Shown in pieces: positions 18,379 through 27,116 of a stretch of 64,000 nucleotides of DNA. The translations under genes and the position numbers were made by a program. The stretch's first letter is position 1, and each line of letters starts with the position of its first letter. The notes below the pieces were generated by a model. It was not told the DNA's origin. It searched no databases and saw only the letters and a program-made list of their open reading frames with translations. Where the stretch lies: positions 1 through 64,000 of the forward strand of contig CAJOEP010000014.1 of assembly GCA_905233445.1 (NCBI GenBank), in the 5' to 3' direction. The stretch is from an uncultured Bacteroidales bacterium. GTDB taxonomy: Bacteria > Bacteroidota > Bacteroidia > Bacteroidales > F082.

Positions 18379-18480
18379 AGTTGCAAATATTTTTAACTGT
18401 TAAACTTTTGCAAAATTATATATAATTTTTTGTTTCCAAATGATATTTTAGGAAGTTTTTGTGGGATTTTAGGAAAAAAA

Positions 18481-21400
18481 TCACTGTCTGACAATGATTT
18501 TCACAATGTTTTTGCTTGCATTTTCCATTGATAAACTACAGAAGTGCATGCCGTTAGGAATATCAGAAAGGTCTAATCTTTCCTCGTGGATTCCACTCTT
18601 CAGCTTGCCCAAACTTACACTTTTGACCTTGTTACCCAAGACATTGAAAATATCAATTGTTACATCACTATCGTTCTCAAGCTCAAACGTCAAAGTCGTT
18701 TCGCATTTCGCTGGATTCGGCGAAATCATAAGATTTGCACCGATTGAATTATTATTTATTGTTTGTCCATTATCATGTTGTGCGCTTTCTTCCATGTCAC
18801 CAGGGAGCAGCGAAAGCAGATGTTCGGTGTGTTTCACATGTGCCTCTTTTGATGTCGGAACAAATTCTGGCATCTTTCCCTTAATGCCTCTGTCTCCGTT
18901 TTCGTCCATTTGGAGATACAAATCACCGAGATCTATCTCTGCAAATATGCGTTCGGAATAAGTGGAGTTTGTATCGATAATCTTGTATTCGTACCATTCG
19001 ATTGCATCATAATAGTTCCCCATCTCCACGTCACATCTGTTGGCAAGATTATCGGCGGTGTTGCCAAGAAAATCGTCAGACAACAAACCTATATAATAGT
19101 CTTTCAGGTCTGAGAAGTCACCGCCAGACCCCACTTCAACTGAATATAGGGCTTTCATTGCGGCTATAGCTTCGGGGCTCTCAGGATAATAAGAGACAAT
19201 ATCCATGAATATTGTTCTTGCGTCCTCATAATCACCGTTCTCAACAAGACTGTTGCCTCTTGCGAGTCTTTCTGCAGGACTTCCGGGTTCTCCCGGTACG
19301 TTGATTCCTGTGGGAGTCCATGTCGGAAGATAATTGAATGTGGCATTGCCGCTGACTATGAGATGTGACGGGATACTGTTGTCCGCCAATGGATACCAGC
19401 AGTTATTTGAGACGTTGATGGACAAAGACCGCTCACCATGTATCTGGGTTGCCTCAAAATATAGTATAACGTCATTGTTTGTTCCATTGCCACCAAGCCA
19501 ATTATAACGGAAATCATGCGGATAGCTGTCGTTTGTGGCATAAATCTGGTGCCTATCGTTCCCTTGTATTTTTTGTGTGTCATGAAGCAATGTTACAGTA
19601 CTATCCCCTCGCACATACAAGTTGCTGAGATTCAGTGACTGGATGCCATCGGCGCCATTGGATGTGATGGAATTGTTTCTGAGTCTTCCGTTACTTGCAT
19701 AAGATACGAAACCACTGCCGCCGCAATCACTGATATTGTTGTTCGAAAAAGTGTAGTTTTGATAAGCTCCGTCAAGCCTGTTTATATATATGCCATTCCA
19801 TCCAGCAGTGATAGTATTGCCGCTGACATTGCATCGCGGGATTTTTTCCAGATGTATTGTGTTGTTTGACAGGGTGTTATTGAAAGTGTTGCTGGAAATA
19901 ACTATGCAATATTCACTGCGGGGCGGATTGCTTGTTGTGGCTTTAATGCGCGTTTCATTAAATGTGTTGCCAATCAAAGACACGGGACCATTATACGTCA
20001 GTATCGTGCCGCAAGAGTCGAAAACACAATGTGACAGCTTGAACATCTCCCCGCCGCTGTTTTCCAGCACAACGTTTCTAAAAGTCATGTTGTTTGCTCC
20101 CTCGGCAGTGCTTAACGAGCCAACGTTTATGATGGAACGGCCGCTTATATCTCCAATTATAGTACTTCCGCTGTTTATTGTGAGGGATGCATCCGTATCA
20201 ACAGACACATCTCCATTCAAGATGTAGGTATGGCCCACGCCAGTTTCCACTTCACCGTTGATTTTCCCCTTGTATCCATCCAATGTGATTAGTTCCTTGG
20301 TAAATGTGCTTTCATAGGATGCTTGAGGGTATTCAGCCCCTAAAACATTGCCATCGTATGGATTAAAATACCCAGATGGCGAATAACTATCAAGGGTGTT
20401 GGCAAAATTATATGCTTCATCCATTGATACAGTTCCATCATGGTTATAGTCTGGATTGACATCATATCCAACATGGCTGTAACCATTACCTTCTTGGAAA
20501 CTGTCAAAAATATTCCACAGAAACTGTCCAATGGCAGTGCTATCATATTGATACCATGGACCGGTAAGCAAATCATCATGTAGTTCTAATATTGGATAAT
20601 AGCCAAGAATTGCAGAAGTCCAATAATAAACAAATTCGTCAACTATTTGCCAGTGTTCGTCAGTTCTATCATTTCTGGTTATGTGTTGCTCAACTCTTCC
20701 TTGGTGATTAGCATCGGTACAAGTGTGAACAACCCTGTTTTTACAAACAGCATTGCCATCATTCATGATATCATCAATAAACCCACCGGAATAGCAGCAA
20801 TCAATCAAAAAAGTCATTTGTGAGCATTTGATATTTCTAATCCAATTTGCCAACTCATAATCATACAAATTGCCGTTATTATTATTGTTATTATCTAGTA
20901 TTTTGAAATATGAATTATTATTAGATGTGCTCCCGTGACCACATAAGAAGACAAACAGCTGATCGTTTTCATTTAATTCAGGAATAACATATGTTGTATT
21001 ATTTTCTCCTGATAAATTCGCAAAAATGTTTTCAATGGTTTGCTTTGAATACGGAAATAGATTATCATCTAGAAAATCGTCTTCAGAATAAGTATTGTTG
21101 TTTGAATTTAAATCTAACGGATTCTGATATAACTCATGATAATGTTGCTCTATGGAGTATTTCACATCAGATGGCGCTATGACGAATATATTACTTTTGT
21201 CATTATCATTATTAGCTTCGATAAAGCCGAAACCATTAATAAGAGCCGTATAAACACATGATAAATTATACCATGATTTAATAGGACTATGTGTTCCTGG
21301 GGCTCCTGCGATAAGCACGGCATATAATTTGCCATTTGGTGTTGCCACTGGCGGAACAGTGTAATTGGTATATGGCCAGTGACATCTATTTCCATTCGAC

Positions 21401-21774
21401 ATAGTCCCAATTATTGAAAACGACTCATGATTTGAAGGATAAAAGCTATGGTTTTCCATTGAGTATGTGCCGTTGGCGGTATTCACAAAACAATAACGAC
21501 AAGAATGTGCCCAGTTGGCTGATGGTATGTCATCAATGAAATACACATACGCATTGTCGTACGGATTTCTTATCTCCTCACCATCGGCTGTAAAAATGCT
21601 CTCGCCACGACCGACATTTTCATTTAAACTATAAACCAAAATGGTCGTGTCATTATTAAGTGCATTCATGATTAGCTCATTGGCTGTTGTTTTAGTAATC
21701 TGTGCTTCGATTGTCACAGAAATTAGCATGATAGCTAAAACAAATAATGATTTTAGCATTTTTATCTTTTTCAT
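18481..21774 (-). CDS. T9SS-secreted caspase-like (clan CD) protein with beta-helix and TPR (1097 aa)
   Basis: Signal peptide (residues 1-25). A clan CD cysteine-protease-like domain follows, with the His in FVFLCGHGS and the Cys in LIDCCYSGGF, the dyad spacing of C13/C14/C25 peptidases. Next come a single EF-hand/dockerin-like loop (DYNHDGTVSMDEA), a right-handed beta-helix of short repeats, a TPR-like region (ARTIFMDIVSYYPESPEAI) and a type A T9SS sorting domain (MISPNPAKCETTLTF ... KIIVRQ). It would be exported and attached to the cell surface. A poly-Asn run lies close to the His motif. Substrate unknown. Confidence 0.75.
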   Translation of the reverse strand: MKKIKMLKSLFVLAIMLISVTIEAQITKTTANELIMNALNNDTTILVYSLNENVGRGESIFTADGEEIRNPYDNAYVYFIDDIPSANWAHSCRYCFVNTANGTYSMENHSFYPSNHESFSIIGTMSNGNRCHWPYTNYTVPPVATPNGKLYAVLIAGAPGTHSPIKSWYNLSCVYTALINGFGFIEANNDNDKSNIFVIAPSDVKYSIEQHYHELYQNPLDLNSNNNTYSEDDFLDDNLFPYSKQTIENIFANLSGENNTTYVIPELNENDQLFVFLCGHGSTSNNNSYFKILDNNNNNNGNLYDYELANWIRNIKCSQMTFLIDCCYSGGFIDDIMNDGNAVCKNRVVHTCTDANHQGRVEQHITRNDRTDEHWQIVDEFVYYWTSAILGYYPILELHDDLLTGPWYQYDSTAIGQFLWNIFDSFQEGNGYSHVGYDVNPDYNHDGTVSMDEAYNFANTLDSYSPSGYFNPYDGNVLGAEYPQASYESTFTKELITLDGYKGKINGEVETGVGHTYILNGDVSVDTDASLTINSGSTIIGDISGRSIINVGSLSTAEGANNMTFRNVVLENSGGEMFKLSHCVFDSCGTILTYNGPVSLIGNTFNETRIKATTSNPPRSEYCIVISSNTFNNTLSNNTIHLEKIPRCNVSGNTITAGWNGIYINRLDGAYQNYTFSNNNISDCGGSGFVSYASNGRLRNNSITSNGADGIQSLNLSNLYVRGDSTVTLLHDTQKIQGNDRHQIYATNDSYPHDFRYNWLGGNGTNNDVILYFEATQIHGERSLSINVSNNCWYPLADNSIPSHLIVSGNATFNYLPTWTPTGINVPGEPGSPAERLARGNSLVENGDYEDARTIFMDIVSYYPESPEAIAAMKALYSVEVGSGGDFSDLKDYYIGLLSDDFLGNTADNLANRCDVEMGNYYDAIEWYEYKIIDTNSTYSERIFAEIDLGDLYLQMDENGDRGIKGKMPEFVPTSKEAHVKHTEHLLSLLPGDMEESAQHDNGQTINNNSIGANLMISPNPAKCETTLTFELENDSDVTIDIFNVLGNKVKSVSLGKLKSGIHEERLDLSDIPNGMHFCSLSMENASKNIVKIIVRQ

Positions 21775-21880
21775 TTTTAAAATATTGATTGTTAATAAAT
21801 TATGAAATGGAAGGGGGGATTTCTATTTTGCAAACTTTCCTTATGCCATGCCGGAGACATTATTTAATGTTTATGATAAA

Positions 21881-22798
21881 TTATAATAATTCATAAACAA
21901 TATGCGCCGGTCTTTCTGAGTCTGTTCGACCCTGCCATCCAGGATCGCTTTTGATGCGGGCTTGAACTTTGCTGCCTATTTGCATATAGTTGTTGTAGAA
22001 TTTGAATTCGGTGAGGTCTTTTTTGTCAGCCAACTCCTCTGGAACTTTGCCGCTGAATTTGTTGTGATAGATGTGGCACTTTTTAAGTTTTTTGAGTTTT
22101 GTTAGCTCAATGATACTATCTTCAAGACGGTTGTGGTCTAAATACAACTCTTCTAATGAGTCCATATTGTCGAGATGAGGCAACGCCCCCATAATCTGAT
22201 TGAATTCCAGGTGCAGATATTTTAACTTGCGGAGATTTCCAAGGGTGGAAGGGAGAGAGTTGCTGAGAAAGTTGTATTGCAGATACAGCTCTTCAAGGTA
22301 CTTAAGCTTCTCTATGTCATCAGGCATTTTGCCAGAAGCATGTGCGGAAGCGTTGCCGTGAAGGTAATTATTCACCAATTCTATCTTTACAACGCGTCTT
22401 GTTTTTAGTAATAACTTTCCATCTATTATTTCGTCGAAATCATTCATAAATACACGCCACCAATTTTCAAGGGCAGCGGCTGAATTCCATTTGGATTTAT
22501 TGTTCCAACTTTCACCGCAAGTGTTTTTGAATAATCTTGTCAAATAGTCGCGTTCGTCAGCCACTTCTTGAGTTGTTTCAAGCACTTTGTTAATTTGAAT
22601 TTTGTCGATTCCAAGTTTCAACAATTCGCCTGCTTTCTGTTCGAGAAGTTTTTGAGTGCGGTCAACTGACAATACATGGTCATCGATTTCAATCATAACG
22701 CTGATCTTGTCGAGCGAAGGTTTCGCAAACTTTTTAATACCTGCGTTTTTCAATCGGCGTGTGATGCCTGATTTTGTTGTATGAATTTTTACAGCCAT
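21881..22798 (-). CDS. Leucine-rich repeat protein (305 aa)
   Basis: No clear signal peptide. The N-terminal 130 residues are charged and helical. About five leucine-rich repeats follow (LEELYLQYNFLSNSLPSTLGNL type, residues 165-275) of the plant-like/Treponema LRR spacing. LRRs of this kind bind proteins. The gene follows the DUF3244-like gene in the same direction; function unknown. Confidence 0.65.
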   Translation of the reverse strand: MAVKIHTTKSGITRRLKNAGIKKFAKPSLDKISVMIEIDDHVLSVDRTQKLLEQKAGELLKLGIDKIQINKVLETTQEVADERDYLTRLFKNTCGESWNNKSKWNSAAALENWWRVFMNDFDEIIDGKLLLKTRRVVKIELVNNYLHGNASAHASGKMPDDIEKLKYLEELYLQYNFLSNSLPSTLGNLRKLKYLHLEFNQIMGALPHLDNMDSLEELYLDHNRLEDSIIELTKLKKLKKCHIYHNKFSGKVPEELADKKDLTEFKFYNNYMQIGSKVQARIKSDPGWQGRTDSERPAHIVYELL

Positions 22799-22833
22799 AA
22801 TGATAGTGATTTAAAAGTTGATACTTATTGGAC

Positions 22834-23193
22834 TTAGTCCGTTACTACAAATTCTCCGTAATACTCGTCTCCGTTTGACAACGTGAACGTTATGACATAG
22901 CTGCCGGCTGTGGGGATGTAGAACTGTTGTTCGGTCGGTGTTTGAATCAAAACATTATATATGGTTGTTCCTGACAGACTTGTTATTTCTACAGTAACTT
23001 CCCCGATGTTTTGAGAGAAAGAAACCATTAGGTTGTGGCCATTTATGTCAGCCGAAATTGATGCTGCAACATTAGATCTATCACATTCTCCATGACTAGC
23101 TTGTACAGTTAGCTTGTCATTAGACATGAGATTAGTAGCAGAACTCAGAACGATAGTTCCAAACATGCAGATGATTAAGATGACTTTTTTCAT
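22834..23193 (-). CDS. Small secreted DUF3244-like protein (119 aa)
   Basis: Signal peptide (residues 1-19), then a single beta-sandwich-like domain with SFSQNIGEVTVEITSLSGTT and AGSYVITFTLSNGDEYYGEFVV, the layout of DUF3244 proteins. It resembles a T9SS sorting domain but lacks the PNP motif. A -7 box TAGTTTTG (23220-23213) with TTG 20 bp upstream is a plausible promoter. Role unknown. Confidence 0.65.
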   Translation of the reverse strand: MKKVILIICMFGTIVLSSATNLMSNDKLTVQASHGECDRSNVAASISADINGHNLMVSFSQNIGEVTVEITSLSGTTIYNVLIQTPTEQQFYIPTAGSYVITFTLSNGDEYYGEFVVTD

Positions 23194-23267
23194 GATGACA
23201 AAATTTTTTTTACAAAACTATGTCAACAATTTAAAAGTGCCAACAAAATTATGATATGGATTGAAAT

Positions 23268-23276
23268 GGGGGGGGG
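23268..23276 (+). repeat. G9 homopolymer upstream of the DUF3244-like gene
   Basis: Nine consecutive G in an AT-rich spacer, 75 bp before the start of the gene at 22834-23193 and 20 bp after the end of the next gene. Such tracts vary in length by slippage. Confidence 0.5.
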
Positions 23277-23296
23277 TATAAGTTGTTGATATACAG

Positions 23297-25003
23297 TTAA
23301 TTATGGTTGCTATGGTGTAATGTAACGATGTTTTTTATGATGGTGTGTAAAGGTTCGTCGCTATTGAATATGCGTTTTAGCTTCCGGCTGCGTTCGCTAA
23401 TTGTAGGATATGCACGCTGCATCAAAGCAAAGATATCAGTGTCTTTCAAACCGAGATGGTATAAACACAAATAATCAATATCATCGTTTGTCAGTTCGGG
23501 GTATTCCTTGCATATCCATTGAGTAAAGTTGTCGTAATGCCTGTCCATTGCATCTTTCAATGCAAGCAATTGTTCTTTACTCAATGCATATTCTATGTAT
23601 GCCGTGCAAGGGACTCTTGATTTGAATTGTTGCTTGTTGGCTGTTTCCAAAATGGATTTGCATATAGGTTCGCTCATGAAAGGATTGGCCTCTATTTTTC
23701 GTTTCATTTCGGCCAAAGCCTTGTTCTTTTCATCAATATCGTATTGTGATTTTTTCTTTATGTTGATCATCCTTTTTCTTATCAGGATTATAAGACTCAA
23801 AATAACAATAATTATAAAAACTGAGACTATAGAGATTGTGATATTCCGTTTTCGAATGATTCTTAACTGATCTTGTTGTAATCTATCTTGCTTATATGAC
23901 TCATAAAAGTTAGTCAAAACTTCTTCAAAAGTCAATGTCCTACGATATTTATCAAGGTGTTCTCCATAAATGTTTTTGTAATACTGCATTTTTAAGGTAT
24001 CACCTAAAGCTTGATGGCATTTCATTAAAATCTCTGCTGAAACAACTTGTGTCGGGAAATAGTTTCGTTTTATACTTTTTTCCAAATAATTTATTGCAGA
24101 ATCGTACTGACACTCTTTGGCAAGCAATGACCCAAATGTGAAGTATTGTGCCAATCTCAAGTCGTCTCTTACAGGCAATGACAATGCTTTTCTAATCATC
24201 ATAAAAGCGCTGTCGGTATATCCTAATTCGTAGTAAACAGGTGCTGACTCTGACAAAGAATTGCTGTACACTGAAATCTTATTTTGCCGGTTTGACAAAT
24301 TGATGGCTTTTCTGTAATAGATTAATGCGCTGTCGTTGTTACTGCCAAGACTGTATGCGCTTGCGATACTCTTGTATGTGTTGGCGAGACTATAGCCTTG
24401 CACCATATTAAAACAATCTAAAGCATTTTTGAATGATTCAACTGATGCTTGCGCCATACCATTGTTATAAAACAGATCGCCCAAACGAGTATATGCCAAT
24501 CCCATTAGTTTAGCTTTGTCGCTTGTAATATTGCCGATGTCAAAATGGTTTTGCATTATCTCCAACGTATGCAAATATTCTTTGCAAGCTTCAACGACAC
24601 TGTCGTTTTCATAGAATATTGCTCCGTTCATGTAGTGGGAACGTGCAGAAAGCAATATAACATCATCATTATCTGTATGACATGATGCCATGCTGTCGAA
24701 ATAATGGGTTGCGGATTGCAAAGCCGCAATGTCGGATTGGGGGTTGTAGGTTTTGTAGAGGGCTTCGGAGGTTAGTAATGCTTGGTAGTGGGCGTTTATG
24801 TCGGATGAGGTTCCTCGTACTTCGTACTCGGAATGACACGACAGCAGCGTTTGAAGCGCCGAGTCGGGAGAGGATTGCATGAGGGAGTCGATGTGAAGAA
24901 GGTCGGGGGCGAGAGGAATGGGTTGCTCCGCAATAGGGGAGTGGGTGCAGCTTGCGATGAGCAGCAATGCAAGAAAATGTAATATGAGGTAGATCTTTTT
25001 CAC
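23297..25003 (-). CDS. TPR lipoprotein regulator with transmembrane helix and C-terminal HTH (568 aa)
   Basis: Lipoprotein signal (LALLLIASC, Cys19), then a periplasmic array of TPR repeats (about residues 30-370), one membrane helix (TISIVSVFIIIVILSLIILI), a coiled linker and a cytoplasmic C-terminal HTH (LKDTDIFALMQRAYPTISERSRKLKR). This is a common Bacteroidales regulator type (tetratricopeptide, DUF6377-like) that senses an outside signal and binds DNA. Near residues 58-64 the codons CHSEYEVRGTSS come from a dispersed palindromic repeat inserted in frame. Targets are probably neighbouring surface-protein genes; that is inference. Confidence 0.7.
   Translation of the reverse strand: MKKIYLILHFLALLLIASCTHSPIAEQPIPLAPDLLHIDSLMQSSPDSALQTLLSCHSEYEVRGTSSDINAHYQALLTSEALYKTYNPQSDIAALQSATHYFDSMASCHTDNDDVILLSARSHYMNGAIFYENDSVVEACKEYLHTLEIMQNHFDIGNITSDKAKLMGLAYTRLGDLFYNNGMAQASVESFKNALDCFNMVQGYSLANTYKSIASAYSLGSNNDSALIYYRKAINLSNRQNKISVYSNSLSESAPVYYELGYTDSAFMMIRKALSLPVRDDLRLAQYFTFGSLLAKECQYDSAINYLEKSIKRNYFPTQVVSAEILMKCHQALGDTLKMQYYKNIYGEHLDKYRRTLTFEEVLTNFYESYKQDRLQQDQLRIIRKRNITISIVSVFIIIVILSLIILIRKRMINIKKKSQYDIDEKNKALAEMKRKIEANPFMSEPICKSILETANKQQFKSRVPCTAYIEYALSKEQLLALKDAMDRHYDNFTQWICKEYPELTNDDIDYLCLYHLGLKDTDIFALMQRAYPTISERSRKLKRIFNSDEPLHTIIKNIVTLHHSNHN
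24807..24837 (-). repeat. ATTCCGAG dispersed repeat inserted in frame in the TPR regulator
   Basis: On the minus strand it reads gtcattccgagtacg and then aagtacgaggaacctc. It shares the ATTCCGAG..(G)AGGAA outline with 46233-46260 and 59884-59914. Confidence 0.65.
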
Positions 25004-25080
25004 GGGGCAAAGTTAGTGAAAAAGAATGAAAGGGGAGAGGAAAAAACATATCAAATTTTAATATTTATTAAAATTTTTAT

Positions 25081-25127
25081 TACTTTTGCAGGTGGATCAA
25101 GTAGAAAGTTTTGCAAAAATTTTCTAC
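25081..25127 (+). promoter_or_regulatory. AbiE promoter -7 box and inverted-repeat operator
   Basis: TACTTTTG (25081-25088) matches the -7 consensus. A 12-bp hairpin, gtagaaagtttt/aaaattttctac (25101-25112/25116-25127, one G-T pair), follows in the leader, 17 bp before the abiEi start. AbiEi antitoxins are known to repress their own operon by binding inverted repeats, so this is the likely operator. Confidence 0.55.
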
Positions 25128-25144
25128 CTTAAAAAGATTAATCA

Positions 25145-25765
25145 ATGTGTATAGCTGAGAAAATAAGAGAACAGGTTAAACTCGACAAACCAGGAGCGGT
25201 GTATTTCATTTCGGATTTTGCGCAACATGGTAATGATGTGTTTATCAGCCGTTTGTTGTCGGAATGTGTGGATGATGGCTTGTTGATTCGCATAGCAAAC
25301 GGCATTTATTACAAGCCGGTTGAAACAAAATTCGGAGTATTGTTTCCTTCTGTTGATGAATTGATTAAAGCTATAGCAAGGCGTGACAATGCCCAAATAC
25401 TGCCTACTGGCGAAACAGCACAGAATCTTTTGGGGTTGTCAACACAAGTGCCTACGCGTTATGTTTATCTAACCTCTGGATCTTCACGAAGGATTGTCTT
25501 AAGAGAGCAGACAATCACTCTGAAAAGAAGTGTGCCTCGTAATTTCGCTTGCAAAAACGATTTTATGGCAACCCTAATACAAGCTCTTAAATCTATAGGT
25601 AAAGATAATGTGACCGATGAACACAGACAAATGATAGCCGGATTGCTGCAGAAGCATCTTGACGAGAAAACATATATTGATGATTTGAAAACTGCACCAA
25701 TATGGGTTAGAAAATTTATTTCGGAAATAATCAAACAAAACGGACATGAATTGGCTTCAGCATGA
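25145..25765 (+). CDS. abiEi: AbiEi-type antitoxin (DUF6088), type IV toxin-antitoxin (206 aa)
   Basis: N-terminal winged-helix domain (residues 1-80; VYFISDFAQHGNDVFISRLLSECVDDGLLIRIANGIYYKP) followed by an antitoxin domain with ILPTGETAQNLLGLSTQ and YVYLTSGSSRRIV, as in DUF6088/AbiEi proteins. It neutralises the nucleotidyltransferase encoded next without necessarily binding it and represses the operon. The 3' end overlaps abiEii by 20 nt. AbiE systems act as toxin-antitoxin modules and abort phage infection. Confidence 0.85.
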   Translation: MCIAEKIREQVKLDKPGAVYFISDFAQHGNDVFISRLLSECVDDGLLIRIANGIYYKPVETKFGVLFPSVDELIKAIARRDNAQILPTGETAQNLLGLSTQVPTRYVYLTSGSSRRIVLREQTITLKRSVPRNFACKNDFMATLIQALKSIGKDNVTDEHRQMIAGLLQKHLDEKTYIDDLKTAPIWVRKFISEIIKQNGHELASA

Positions 25766-26747
25766 TATTAATGAACGAAAAGTGATGCTTCAACAAGTTG
25801 CAGAGAGTTTTCATCTTCCTGATTATGCCGTTGAGAAAGACTGGTGGGTGACAATGGTGCTGAAAGCTTTGTTTGAAACAGAGTTCGCATCATTTTTAGA
25901 GTTTAAAGGAGGTACCAGTCTTAGCAAAGGCTGGGATCTTATAGAGAGATTTTCTGAGGATATTGACTTGGCAATAGATCATAGTTTCTTTATTGAAAAC
26001 ATTGACAATAATAATCAGTTGAAAAACTTGCGAAAAAAATGTCATAAATATGTTATAGGCGACTTGGCAAAGCAATTAGAAACAGTCTTAACAAAAATGG
26101 GGCTTAGTGGATTTGTTGTTTCACCAAAAATCATTGATGAAGAAGGAGTTGCCATTTCAACTGATGCCGATCCAGCAGTGCTTTATGTTGATTATGAAAG
26201 TGTATCAGACCATAATTCTACTTATATGCCATCGAGGGTGAAGATCGAAATAAGTAGTCTTTCGATGAAAGAGCCTTTTGAGATGCGTAGTATCAGCTCA
26301 ATGATAAGAGACAGATTCGCAGAAGACGATGATGAGGCTGTTTGTTTTATTCCTGTTGTTATGCCAGAGCGAACATTCTTGGAGAAAGCATTCCTGCTTT
26401 GTGAAGAGTTTCAGAAGCTGGAACCTCGTAGTTTTAGAATGTCGAGACATCTATATGACATTGAAAGGCTTATGAACACACCGTTTGGTGAAAAAGCACT
26501 GTCAGATAAGGAACTTTATCATAAGATTGTGGAGCATAGAAGAAAATTCTATCATGTTTCGTACGCAGATTACGACAAAAACTATCCGCCTTACATAACC
26601 ATTATTCCACCTGTTTCATGTGTAGCTGCATGGAAACAGGATTATCAGGAGCTTCAGAACAATTTCATTCATGGCACTTCTTTGGAATTCGAAGAACTGT
26701 TGAAACGTATTGAGATTTTACAGCAGCAGATGAGAAATAAAAAATAA
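25746..26747 (+). CDS. abiEii: AbiEii nucleotidyltransferase toxin (333 aa)
   Basis: DUF1814 nucleotidyltransferase: FKGGTSLSKGWDLI and FSEDIDLAI form the GSxxxK/DxD-type active site (about residues 53-80), followed by the helical C-terminal domain with MPERTFLEKAFLLCEEF. AbiEii toxins transfer nucleotides, probably to tRNA or another cell target, and stop growth. Length and motifs look intact. Partner of the overlapping AbiEi. Confidence 0.88.
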   Translation: MNWLQHDINERKVMLQQVAESFHLPDYAVEKDWWVTMVLKALFETEFASFLEFKGGTSLSKGWDLIERFSEDIDLAIDHSFFIENIDNNNQLKNLRKKCHKYVIGDLAKQLETVLTKMGLSGFVVSPKIIDEEGVAISTDADPAVLYVDYESVSDHNSTYMPSRVKIEISSLSMKEPFEMRSISSMIRDRFAEDDDEAVCFIPVVMPERTFLEKAFLLCEEFQKLEPRSFRMSRHLYDIERLMNTPFGEKALSDKELYHKIVEHRRKFYHVSYADYDKNYPPYITIIPPVSCVAAWKQDYQELQNNFIHGTSLEFEELLKRIEILQQQMRNKK

Positions 26748-27116
26748 CAGTTGATTGTTGAAAGTACCTAATATATGTTTGAGTGCGTTAAAAATAAAAT
26801 ATATGTGAATACTTTTTCATCTGCGTAATAAAATTTTGGCTCTATCAATATTATTGAGAGAGCTCGGCTAGAGTATTAATTATACTGGTTCCTTACACTA
26901 TGTTTTATAACTTTGATTATAAAATTTATGACTAGTATTATAGTATGATAGAATTCATAAGGTTTTTTAAAAGTCCTGTGGCGATTTGTTATAGTTTTGT
27001 AAAGAAGATTATTTGGTAATAGTACTATATTTATATGCGTTTTTTATTGCTTCTACTATTATATGAAATTAAATGAAAAAAGTTGTAATTTTGCAAATAT
27101 AATATCTATCTAACGT
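26748..27116 (+). promoter_or_regulatory. AT-rich spacer with the RiPP operon promoter
   Basis: 369 bp without a gene. TAATTTTG (27086-27093) matches the -7 consensus 24 bp before the radical SAM start, giving a short leader; no clear -33 box. Nothing else recognised. Confidence 0.45.
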
